Shown: positions 1-8,574 of the stretch, one piece after another | How the letters are laid out: each line of letters begins with the position of its first letter | Position numbering within the stretch: position 1 is the first letter of the stretch | NCBI GenBank assembly: GCA_016714125.1 | Contig: JADJNX010000010.1 | Coordinates: forward strand, 62,001 to 126,000 | Length of the DNA stretch: 64,000 nucleotides | Reading direction: 5' to 3' | From: Ignavibacteriales bacterium | GTDB lineage: Bacteria > Bacteroidota > Ignavibacteria > Ignavibacteriales > Ignavibacteriaceae | Made by a program: the position numbers and the translations under genes | The notes under the pieces: generated by a model | Seen by the model: the letters and a program-made list of their open reading frames with translations, nothing else | The model's database searches: none | What the model was told of the DNA's origin: nothing

Positions 1-1
1 T

Positions 2-2232
2 TTATTCCTTTTTGTGTTTATTTCTATCACAATATTGCCCCAAGTTTGGCAAGGGCAGACACTAAATCCCCCCTACCGGTTAAATGATGTTGATTTCCAA
101 ACCGATGTCGGTATGGCAGTAGGTGAAGGTGGTGCAGTATTCATAAAAAGCACACCCATAGGTCCCTGGATACTGAATAGAACCGGCTCACAAACTCAAT
201 GGTTAAACGCAGTTGATATAAGCGGTGTAACAGCATGGGTTGTTGGTGATAATGGGGTTGTGTTAAAATATTATTTTGGAGTAAATATTTGGGCACCTGT
301 TAACCTCAACACTTCAGAAAACCTCTTGGATGTTCGCTTTATTAGCCCGGAAATCGGTTATATAGTTGGGAACAACAGTACGGTATTTAAGACAACAGAT
401 GGAGGCACAACATGGGTTAAAGTTAATTTTAACCAGACCAGTTACATGATAACTTCGATTGCCTTTGGGACAGCTCAGTTTGGTGTGTTGGGAACCGTAG
501 CTCCTACATCTACTGAAAGCCAGGTTCTTATCACTGAAAATGGCGGTCTAGGATTCCTCCCTGTAACGGTTCCGAATGTTGGAAGTATATATAGTGTTGC
601 GGCTCCAAGTAGTGATGTCCTTTATGTCGCAGGTGAATTTGGCCTTTTGAAATCCACAACAGGTGGTGTTTCATGGATGAATTTAACCCCCAATCTTCCG
701 GGATTTATTTACCCGGGTGATATGTTTTTTTATGACACCCAAAAAGGTGTAGTGTTATTGAACAATGGTATTATCTATAAGACCTCGAATGGTGGACTTT
801 CCTGGACAAGCGAATCAATATTCCCATTAGCCCAAAGTACTGCCCTCCGATTATACACTAATGATCTTGAGTCCATCAATGTTGTCGGACACGGAATTGA
901 ACAAGCTTGGACACGTTACCCGCCAATTGAACTTACACTCGACAGTGTTGCAGTGTTTGCCGGTGATACTGTTAAAATCCCACTTAGAGTTTCAAAAGTT
1001 CCTGTTGGTTTTCAGGGATTTTCCGCTCAAATATACTTGAACAATTTTTCACCTAAACTTCAGTTTCTCGGTGTAAAACCGGAAGCAGGAACCCTGATGG
1101 GAGCCCATAACTGGAGCTTTTTCACCAACCAAACCGCTGAGAACCTCAGATTTATTGCTTACGGATCTGAATCTTTTGGCACTAATGGAATTCTCTGTTA
1201 TTTGCAATTTAAAGCAACTCCACCTGATCCAACCAAAAGGGATTCGGTGTTCATTCGTTTCGATTCGGCATATTTTAATACAAACAATTACCCCGTGATC
1301 ACCAACAAAGGGAAGGTAATGATCAAAACCCGATTCCCCGGTGATGTTGATCTTAATGGAGTAGTGCAGGCGTTTGATGCCTCGATGGTACTTCGTTACC
1401 TCGTTGGTACCGTAACTCTCGATGCTGAACAATTGGGAAATGCCGAAGTTACGAACAATACCACAATCACTGCCGCAGATGCTTCCACAATTGCACAATA
1501 TGTTGCCGGATTAATCCCCTCCTTGCCATGGGGTAATTTCCTGATGCAATGGGAGCGCCACAAATGGTTGATGTTAACTATCAGCCGGGACAGGTGGTTG
1601 AAGTGCCTGTTTACCTGAATGAGACTGATAACATCTACACCCTTGAAGGTAAAATTTCTTATGATGCAACAGCTTTTCAGTTTGAAGGACTGCAATTCAG
1701 TACTCAATTTTCAGGTGCTATGCGAGAGATTAACCCCGTTGATGGAGAAGTTAATTTTGCCATTGCTGCGCTTCAGGAAACTAATTTGTCATCAAACCAG
1801 CCTGTTATGAAACTTCGTCTTTCTTATCTTGGCAGTCTAAACGGCAATAGCAGTACTGTTACCCTCTCAAAATTGAGACTTAACGAAGGTACCGAATTGA
1901 TCAACGCAGCTCAGTCGCAGATTCTGATTATAACTGATGTAAAAGAGAATTTTCAGATTCCTGTTGAATACGGACTTGATCAAAACTTCCCAAATCCGTT
2001 TAATCCAAGTACGGTTGTTCGATTTGTGATACCCGAAGCAGGATATGTTAGCCTTAATCTTTACAATCTGCAAGGAGAGGTAATAGCCGAACTTCACAGT
2101 GGCGACCTGGCTGCTGGCTACCACTATATCACAGTGGATGCGGCAAAACTGAAACTTTCTTCAGGAGTATATCTTTACAAACTGACTTCGAATAACTTCA
2201 CAGCAACTAAAAAACTGGTTTTAATGAAGTAA
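2..2232 (+). CDS. T9SS-exported protein with YCF48-like repeats and cohesin/dockerin-like modules (5' partial, frameshifted)
   Basis: The reading frame is open from the left edge and starts inside a hydrophobic signal peptide (LFLFVFISITILPQVWQ), so the true start lies outside the window. Four layers can be seen. YCF48/BNR-like propeller repeats (TTDGGTTW, TSNGGLSW) run to about nt 880. A cohesin-like beta module follows (nt 915-1330), then a dockerin-like segment with a Ca-loop pattern (GDVDLNGVVQAFDASMVLRYL, nt 1338-1530). A second cohesin-like module (nt 1555-1950) leads to a T9SS type A C-terminal domain (NFPNPFNPST, nt 1985-2229). The frame breaks at the CC at 1540-1541. Restoring a third C gives a continuous product of about 743 residues. 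It is probably displayed on or released from the cell surface. The ligand is unknown; cohesin-like folds also occur outside cellulosomes. Confidence 0.8.
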
Positions 2233-2268
2233 TTGCTTTAAATAGAAAGATAAATTAACATTTCACAC

Positions 2269-2327
2269 GGATGAAGTGGATTTGAAGGATCAATAATTAA
2301 TCCTCAATTTCGCTTCATCCTTTTTTT
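2269..2327 (+). terminator. Rho-independent terminator
   Basis: GGATGAAG (2269-2276) pairs with CTTCATCC (2313-2320), with a second inner pairing AAGGAT/AATCCT, followed by seven T. It lies 37 bases after the stop of the first gene and ends that transcript. Confidence 0.75.
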
Positions 2328-2390
2328 GTTGTATAATTGCATAACAACAATTGCAATTTTTAAGACCTTGAAAAAAAAGCTATCTGCCCC

Positions 2391-2421
2391 CCCTTTGCGT
2401 TCTTCGCGTCCTTTGCGGTTT
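2391..2421. repeat. Dispersed repeat, family A-like (TTTGCG...TCGCG...TTTGCGG)
   Basis: Short G/C-rich motif string of the same style as the longer family A copies at 11686, 17346 and 33769. It sits directly upstream of the helicase gene, in the stretch where a start codon would be expected. Confidence 0.4.
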
Positions 2422-2441
2422 AACATTACTTCGAGGTCGTC

Positions 2442-4977
2442 ATAAACAACACTCCCGGACATAAACAGGTCAAAAAATGGTTTAAATCCCAGGGATGGAA
2501 ACCGTTCAGTTTTCAAGAAGATGTCTGGACTTCCTTCTGCGAGGGGAAAAGTGGGCTTATCCATACCTCAACAGGTACGGGTAAAACTTATGCAGCACTT
2601 TTGGGACTGCTGATAGAGGAGATCAACTCACCCGACTATCGCAAAAATCTGAAAAAATTTCAAGCCGCACTTGATACTCAAGCATTAAAAAAGCCAACTA
2701 GGAGAAAAGCTCCTGACACTTCACCTCCAATAAAGATGTTGTGGATTACTCCACTTCGGGCACTTGCCAACGATACACTCCGTTCAATAAAAACTGCCGT
2801 TGATGAACTTTGTCCTGGTTTTCAGTCGAATTAAGAACGGGTGATTCATCCCAATCTGCCAGAAAAAGGCAGGCAGAAAAACTCCCCACAATCTTTATAA
2901 CCACACCGGAATCATTATCACTTATGATCTCATATCCCGGATTTGAGGAGAGATTCGACACCCTCAAAGTTGTGGTGGTTGATGAATGGCACGAACTTAT
3001 TGGGTCAAAAAGGGGAGTTTTAACCGAGCTTGGCCTTGCAAGAATCAGATCAGTAGCAAAAGATATCCGACTTTGGGGAGTTTCGGCGACACTTGGCAAC
3101 ACCAAAAAGCTCTTGAAGTTTTGCTTGGTCGGTGGTCTGAAGATGCAGTAATGATCGGCTCAGGGAAGGGTAAAAACATTGAAATAGTGACGCTGCTACC
3201 CGAAATAATTGAGAGGTTTCCATGGGCGGGGCATCTCGGAATTACAATGCTTAACCCCGTGATTGATATAATCGAAAGCTCAAATTCAACATTATTGTTC
3301 ACCAACACCCGATATCAGGCTGAGATTTGGTATCACAAAATTCTCGATGAAAAAATTGAGTGGGCGGGGATCCTTGGTCTGCATCACGGGTCGATGGACA
3401 AGGAGAGCAGAACCGCCGGGGAACAACTCCTTTCAAAGGGGAAAATGAAGTGGGTTGTCTGCACCTCAAGCCTTGACCTTGGAGTGGATTTTTCACCCGT
3501 TGATACTGTAATCCAGATCGGAAGCCCAAAAGGAATCGCCAGATTGATGCAAAGAGCGGGTAGATCGGGACACCAGCCGGGAGCAAAAAGTCGGCTCTAT
3601 TGTGTCCCAACAAATTCATTTGAACTCGTCGAATTTTCTGCTGCACGTTCGGGTATTGAAAAAGGGAAAATTGAACCCAGAACCCCGATTGAAAAACCGC
3701 TTGATGTGCTCGCACAACATATCGTAACAGTGGCAACGGGTGAGGGATTCAGGAGCGATGATCTCTTTGAGGAGGTAAAAACCACCCATTCATTCCGCAA
3801 TCTCTCGCTGCAAGAGTGGGAATGGACAATGGAATTTGTGATTAAGGGGGGAAAAGCACTTAAAGCCTATCCCGAATATTCCAAAATCATAAATGAATAC
3901 GGATTTTATCTGGTGGAAAATGAGACCCTCCGCCGGAGGCACAGGATGTCAATTGGAACAATCACCTCCGAAACTGAAGTTATTGTAAAATTTATGAACG
4001 GGGGAAGTCTTGGTACCCTTGAAGAAAATTTTGTCTCCCGCCTAAAGCCCGGCGACTCTTTTATCTTTTCGGGAAGGGTATTGGAGTACCACAAACTTGT
4101 TGATATGGTACTTTATGTTAAAAAATCTGACAAAAATAATGGCCCCGTCCCACAATGGGGTGGTGGAAGGATGCCCCTTTCAACTGAGCTTGCAGGTGAA
4201 GTGAGAATTAAACTGAGAGAGTTTCAATCGGAAGGAAACCCGGGGGTTGAAATGTCGGCAATCTCTCCTCTGTTGGATTTGCAACAAAAATGGTCGGTCA
4301 TTCCAATGGAGGATGAACTGTTAATCGAAAAAAAGAAAACCACCGAAGGATTTCACCTATTTATATACCCATTTGAAGGGAAGTTGGTGCATGAGGGTCT
4401 TTCTGCACTTTTGGCATACCGACTCTCTCAAATCCAATCGGCTACTTTTTCGATCTCAACCAATGACTACGGATTTGAAATCCTTTCCACGCAGGAATAT
4501 GAACTTGATGATGAGCAACTCGATTGGCTTTTTGCAAAAGAGAATATAGTTGAGGATGTCCTGGAAGTTACCAACTCAACGGAGATGGCTCAAAGAAAAT
4601 TCAGAGATATTGCACGAATTGCGGGACTCGTTTTCCAGGGTTACCCCGGTAGCAGCAAAAAACCAAAACAACTGCAAGCTTCAGGTGCTCTGTTATTTGA
4701 AGTTCTGAGTAAATATGACCCCGGCAATCTACTGATAAAACAAGCTGAAATGGAAGTTCTGGAAACACAATTAGAGGTTAGTCGCCTTATGGATGCAATG
4801 AAAAGAATGAGAGAGAGTCGGAAATCGATAATTAATGTCCCCTTTATCACTCCAATGGCTTTCCCGCTAATGGTAAACAGAATGAGGGAAAAGCTGACCA
4901 GCGAAAAACTATCGGACCGGATTGCCAAGCTGATTGCAAACCTTGAGAATGCAGCTGAAAAAGAGGATTTTGCTTAA
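2442..4977 (+). CDS. Ligase-associated DNA-damage-response DEXH helicase (Lhr-like), two frameshifts
   Basis: Superfamily 2 helicase of the Lhr type that occurs with PdeM, an exonuclease and an ATP-dependent ligase in a bacterial DNA repair cluster. Visible motifs: Walker A STGTGKT (nt 2565-2585), motif Ia ITPLRALA, Walker B VVVDEWHE (a DEWH box), motif III WGVSATLGN, motif IV-V LFTNTR and CTSSLDLGVDF, and motif VI QRAGRSGHQ. The C-terminal Lhr winged-helix and DEAD-associated regions follow. The frame breaks at the CC at 2814-2815 and in the CC/AAAAA run at 3102-3108. One added base at each gives about 845 residues, the family's usual size. No ATG, GTG or TTG occurs in frame upstream of the helicase core. 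The ATA at 2442 sits where the family starts and may be a miscalled ATG. The pdeM gene follows after 9 bases. Confidence 0.85.
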
Positions 4978-4986
4978 ATTACACCC

Positions 4987-5649
4987 ATGATAAATGATCT
5001 CCCGCAAATCTCGATTGAAGGTTTTACCTTTATTGCTCTTCCACAAAAAGCTCTTTTCTGGGTTGAGGAGTTTACCCTCCTTCTTTCAGATATCCATTTT
5101 GGCAAAACAGCAACATTTAGGGCAGCAGGTATTGCAATTCCCGAAGGTTCAACCACCGATGATCTTAAAAGGCTCTCGGATGCCATAGAACTAACCGATG
5201 CAAAAAAGATAATTTTTCTGGGCGATCTCATCCACCACAGAACAGGTAAAACCCGGCAGATAACCGATCAACTAAAAAACTGGATAAAAGAGCGACCCGA
5301 CAGAGAATTTGTTCTAATAACAGGAAATCATGACAAAAGCTCCGACGGAATCCCTGAAATTCCTCAAATCAGGGTTGTTGATGAACTGATCATCAGGAAC
5401 AAATTCCTTCTCCGTCACCATCCTGAACCACAAAAGGGCTTTTTTGTAATTTGTGGACATCTCCATCCTGCAGTCCGACTAAGAGGAACAGGACACGATT
5501 CCCTTCGTCTTGCTTGTACCCATTTTTCGAAAAATATGGCGGTGCTTCAAGCCTTCGGCTCCTTCACCGGTACCTCGATTGTTCGCCCCGAAACCGGTGA
5601 CACAGTATTCATGGCACATGATGGAGAAGTTTTTTCGATTAAATATTAA
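4987..5649 (+). CDS. pdeM: Ligase-associated DNA damage response endonuclease PdeM
   Basis: Calcineurin-like metallophosphoesterase of 220 residues, the usual length for this family. All metal-site motifs are present: DIHFGK (residues 35-40), GDLIHH (78-83), GNHD (113-116), RHHP and GHLHP (about 141-160). The start is 9 bases after the helicase stop, so the two genes are co-transcribed. That is the standard arrangement for the Lhr-like helicase/PdeM/exonuclease/ligase repair cluster. The exonuclease and ligase partners are not in this window. PdeM-type enzymes are thought to trim DNA ends during repair; the substrate here is inferred from family membership. Confidence 0.88.
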   Translation: MINDLPQISIEGFTFIALPQKALFWVEEFTLLLSDIHFGKTATFRAAGIAIPEGSTTDDLKRLSDAIELTDAKKIIFLGDLIHHRTGKTRQITDQLKNWIKERPDREFVLITGNHDKSSDGIPEIPQIRVVDELIIRNKFLLRHHPEPQKGFFVICGHLHPAVRLRGTGHDSLRLACTHFSKNMAVLQAFGSFTGTSIVRPETGDTVFMAHDGEVFSIKY

Positions 5650-5703
5650 AACCCAAATTCTTCCCAACCTTCTGTCCATCACCAATCAATCCCCATAATT
5701 CCT

Positions 5704-5711
5704 TATATTTG
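5704..5711 (+). promoter_or_regulatory. Bacteroidota-type -7 element TATATTTG
   Basis: TAnnTTTG match 28 bases before the fcl start. No clear TTTG is seen at -33. Confidence 0.5.
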
Positions 5712-5739
5712 TGCATCAAAACAAGGAAATTTCGAGTAA

Positions 5740-6699
5740 ATGTTGTCAGAAAACTTCAAATCCAAAAAAGTATTTATAGCAGGTTACAAAGGGATGGTTG
5801 GTTCAGCAATCACCAGAAGCCTTCAATCAAACGGATATACCAATCTGCTTCTTGCGGATAAAAGTGATGTTGATCTTATGCGGCAGGAGAGTGTTGAATC
5901 ATATATGGCAACACGAAAACCTGATATGATGATTATTGCTGCTGCAAAAGTGGGGGGAATTCTCGCCAATAACACATACAGGGCCGAATTCCTTTACCAA
6001 AATCTGATGATTGAAGCAAATCTTATCCATGCTGCTTATGAAAATGGTGTTTCGAAAGTGGTATTTCTCGGAAGTTCGTGTATTTACCCTAAGCTTGCTC
6101 CACAGCCATTAAAGGAAGAATCTCTCCTGTCGGGTTACCTCGAATATACAAATGAACCTTATGCTATCGCAAAAATTACAGGCATTAAGTTGTGTGAAAG
6201 TTATTACAAACAATATGGCTCAAATTTCTTTTCAATGATGCCGACTAACCTTTATGGTTACTTCGATAATTTTGACCTCAACACTTCCCATGTTCTTCCA
6301 GCTCTTATGAGAAAATTTGATACTGCCGTTAAGGAGGGAAATGATTCTGTTTTACTTTGGGGAACAGGTACACCAAAAAGAGAATTTATGTTTGTGGATG
6401 ATCTTGCAGATGCAATCAGATTTTCACTTGAAAACATCAATGCAAAAGATCTTTATGAAAACGGGATAACTCATTTGAATGTTGGAACGGGCGAAGACCT
6501 CATGATCTCGGAACTTGCTACATTAGTTGCACAAATCACAGGATTTAAGGGGAAAATTGAATATGACACTACCAAACCCGACGGTACACCCCGTAAAATA
6601 ATGGATGTCTCCCGTATCAATAACCTCGGATGGAAACACAAAACCTCCCTTGAAGAAGGAATTAAGCTTACCTATGAATGGTATAAGAACAGGTATTAG
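5740..6699 (+). CDS. fcl: GDP-L-fucose synthase
   Basis: NAD(P)-dependent short-chain (extended) epimerase/reductase that converts GDP-4-keto-6-deoxymannose to GDP-L-fucose for surface glycans. Seen: Rossmann nucleotide site GYKGMVGSA (residues 15-23), catalytic serine in GSSCIYP (about 110), YxxxK as YAIAK (about 140), substrate-binding segments PTNLYGYFDNFD and FVDDLADA, and the C-terminal dinucleotide/sugar region GTPRKIMD. The length of 319 residues is normal. The partner GDP-mannose dehydratase (gmd) is not nearby. A TAnnTTTG element lies just upstream, so it is probably transcribed alone. Its stop codon lies inside a TATTAGGTATTA micro-repeat. Confidence 0.92.
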   Translation: MLSENFKSKKVFIAGYKGMVGSAITRSLQSNGYTNLLLADKSDVDLMRQESVESYMATRKPDMMIIAAAKVGGILANNTYRAEFLYQNLMIEANLIHAAYENGVSKVVFLGSSCIYPKLAPQPLKEESLLSGYLEYTNEPYAIAKITGIKLCESYYKQYGSNFFSMMPTNLYGYFDNFDLNTSHVLPALMRKFDTAVKEGNDSVLLWGTGTPKREFMFVDDLADAIRFSLENINAKDLYENGITHLNVGTGEDLMISELATLVAQITGFKGKIEYDTTKPDGTPRKIMDVSRINNLGWKHKTSLEEGIKLTYEWYKNRY

Positions 6700-6720
6700 G
6701 TATTAAATATTAGGTATTAT
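6691..6720. repeat. Dispersed micro-repeat, family C (TATTAGGTATTA)
   Basis: Three imperfect iterations of GGTATTA(g/a) begin inside the last codons of fcl and supply its TAG stop. The same motif, in reverse complement, occurs at 61351-61386. Confidence 0.6.
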
Positions 6721-6824
6721 TTGTGGACGATTATACCAAAATATCAGGGATGCTAGATATTTACCCTGCACGCAGGGTATTGTTGTATAGGAAACTTTGA
6801 CGATATAAATTCCCGGAATCAAAA

Positions 6825-6867
6825 CCATCCGTGAAAATCTGTGTCAAATCCGTGGAATCCGCGTAAC
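6825..6867. repeat. Dispersed repeat, family A (AATCCGTGGAATCCGCG)
   Basis: Carries GAAAATCTGTGTCAAATCCG followed by TGGAATCCGCGTAAC. This closely matches 11751-11787, where GAAAATCTGTGTGAAATCCG is followed by TGAAATCCGCGTAAC. Confidence 0.7.
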
Positions 6868-6897
6868 TATTCCCCCAACCCAATTAATCTTACAACT

Positions 6898-7821
6898 TCA
6901 GCAGCAGATCACGGGCTTACAAAAACTTCGGTCAAGTTCAGTTAAAATTTCCTGAGTGATTCTGTTAAAATCATCTTCAACGGGGATACCACCAACCCCT
7001 CCGATGTCAACAGATGCAGGAGATAACAGGATCCTCTCTGTGCCCTCTGCAAAATAACGGGCGGGACGATGTTTCTCCCTCAAAAACACAACAACTCTAA
7101 ACTCTTCTCCTTCTGTCCAGGCAAGAATGTTCATTAATGGTTCTTCATCAAGATGTTTGAGTGTGGAGTAACGATTAAAAATTAAATAAAATTCCTTTTC
7201 AACTGCCATTTTATCGGTCCCCTGCAAAAACACCATCTTTCTAATACCATCATCAACCATCGTAACTTCAACTCCATCCACCAACCGGTCATTAACAGAA
7301 TATCTCTTTTTAAGAGAATCAAAATCATTTTCGATAGTCATAAATTTCCGTGTCCCTGCCTGAAAATGGAAATGATCAGGGGCGGAGGCACCACACTTGG
7401 GACCGTTATAAAATACCGTAAATTCGCCATCCAGATCCTTGGCAAGCTCTAACATTTCGCCAAAATTTCCCGTTATCTGCTGAGGAAGATGTTCAATTTT
7501 GGGAATTGTAAAATGTTCAGGGAAAATCGGAAAGGGGTTCACCAAAATCCGATAACCGTTTTTATACTCAAGTCTCTCCTGAGCGGCCGGAAGACTCGCC
7601 TCACAGAGAAAACATTTCCTCTCTTTAATACTTTTTGGGTCAACCTTTGCCGAGGTGGAGGTCATCCTACCCGGATTAAACTGAACTTTCAGCGAAAAAC
7701 CGTCATATATGAATTCGTGGGTGATTACAGTTTTGAGACTTCCGTAACCGTTTATGCACCAGTCCCAGTTTTTAATTTGTCTGTCGAGGAGTTCTTTTGC
7801 GAGTATTGAGTATTTTTTCAT
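6898..7821 (-). CDS. DUF4922-type HIT-superfamily nucleotide phosphorylase/transferase
   Basis: 307-residue cytosolic protein of a family common in Bacteroidota. The hallmark is the HIT-type motif in CGASAPDHFHFQAG (about residues 160-175), where HFHFQ supplies the nucleophilic histidine. A CFLCEAS Cys pair lies at about 70-76 and may bind zinc. HIT-superfamily members with this layout include GDP-sugar phosphorylases and galactose-1-phosphate uridylyltransferase relatives, so a role in nucleotide-sugar turnover is plausible. Convergence with fcl may be coincidence. The ATG at 7821 precedes a normal start (MKKYSILAKELLD). The exact substrate cannot be read from the sequence. Confidence 0.65.
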   Translation of the reverse strand: MKKYSILAKELLDRQIKNWDWCINGYGSLKTVITHEFIYDGFSLKVQFNPGRMTSTSAKVDPKSIKERKCFLCEASLPAAQERLEYKNGYRILVNPFPIFPEHFTIPKIEHLPQQITGNFGEMLELAKDLDGEFTVFYNGPKCGASAPDHFHFQAGTRKFMTIENDFDSLKKRYSVNDRLVDGVEVTMVDDGIRKMVFLQGTDKMAVEKEFYLIFNRYSTLKHLDEEPLMNILAWTEGEEFRVVVFLREKHRPARYFAEGTERILLSPASVDIGGVGGIPVEDDFNRITQEILTELDRSFCKPVICC

Positions 7822-7881
7822 ATTCTATCTGATAGTGGATATTTTTCAATTACAATCTGTAAATTTACCCAAAATTATAGA

Positions 7882-7889
7882 TATCTTTG
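7882..7889 (+). promoter_or_regulatory. Bacteroidota-type -7 element TATCTTTG
   Basis: TAnnTTTG match followed by C, 28 bases before the ATG of the HAD gene. It lies in the divergent region between that gene and the DUF4922 gene. Confidence 0.55.
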
Positions 7890-7917
7890 CACTTTGATAA
7901 TCTTTCAATTGGATAAA

Positions 7918-8535
7918 ATGAACGAAATAAAAGCTGTTGTCTTCGATCTTGGTATGGTTCTCATCCCCTTTAATTATGATTTTGCCCTAAACAGACTCAA
8001 TTTGCTAAAGCCCGGTTCAGGTGAAAAGGTGATGGAGTTTGTCCGGGAAAACTATCATTATTTTAGAGCTTTTGAAGCGGGTAAACTTACAACGGAAGAG
8101 TTTATTCCGATGTTGATGAAAGCCGGTGATGTTGAGGATTTGCTGAGTGTCGATGAATTCTGTTTTATCTATTCGGAGATTTTTTCGATAAATTATGATG
8201 TAGCAGAACTGTTGGGCAAGCTAAAACAAAATTACAGACTTTTCCTGCTTTCGAATACAAACCCCGTCCACAGGAAATACGGGTATGAGAATTTTAAATT
8301 TTTTCGCCACTTCGAAAAACTCTTTTACTCTGATGAAGTGGGTCATGTAAAACCTGCACCGGAGATATATCAAGCAGTCGAAAAATACTCAGGATTAAAA
8401 CCTGAAGAGCACCTCTTTATCGATGACATTTTTGAGTATGCCGAGGGAGCCAAAAACTGCGGTTGGAAAGCAATTCAATTTTTTAATTATAACCAACTCC
8501 TTAAAGAGTTGCGTGTTATGAATTTCACTCTTTGA
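7918..8535 (+). CDS. HAD-superfamily hydrolase, subfamily IA-like
   Basis: 205 residues from the chosen ATG. An upstream TTG at 7894 is in frame, but MNEIKAVVFDLG is the normal N-terminus and lies correctly behind the TATCTTTG promoter element. HAD motifs: I is FDLGMVL; note that the usual second Asp (DxD) is replaced by G. Motif II is LLSNTN, motif III is the Lys in GHVKPAPEIY, and motif IV is FIDDIFEYAEGA. Enzymes of this subfamily hydrolyse small phosphoesters, or act as dehalogenases when the second Asp is missing. The altered motif I makes the substrate class uncertain. The gene appears to be monocistronic. Confidence 0.8.
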   Translation: MNEIKAVVFDLGMVLIPFNYDFALNRLNLLKPGSGEKVMEFVRENYHYFRAFEAGKLTTEEFIPMLMKAGDVEDLLSVDEFCFIYSEIFSINYDVAELLGKLKQNYRLFLLSNTNPVHRKYGYENFKFFRHFEKLFYSDEVGHVKPAPEIYQAVEKYSGLKPEEHLFIDDIFEYAEGAKNCGWKAIQFFNYNQLLKELRVMNFTL

Positions 8536-8536
8536 A

Positions 8537-8574
8537 CACGATAATCACGATAGGAAAAAGATATTCACGATTAA
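8537..8574. repeat. Dispersed repeat (CACGATAATCACGATAGG...TTCACGATT)
   Basis: Three CACGAT iterations fill the gap between the HAD stop and the uvrA stop. The style resembles the family A copies. Confidence 0.4.

Noticed and set aside
2304..2564. Minus-strand 86-codon open frame over the helicase start
   Set aside because: It covers the terminator, a repeat and the conserved helicase N-terminus; composition is not coding-like.
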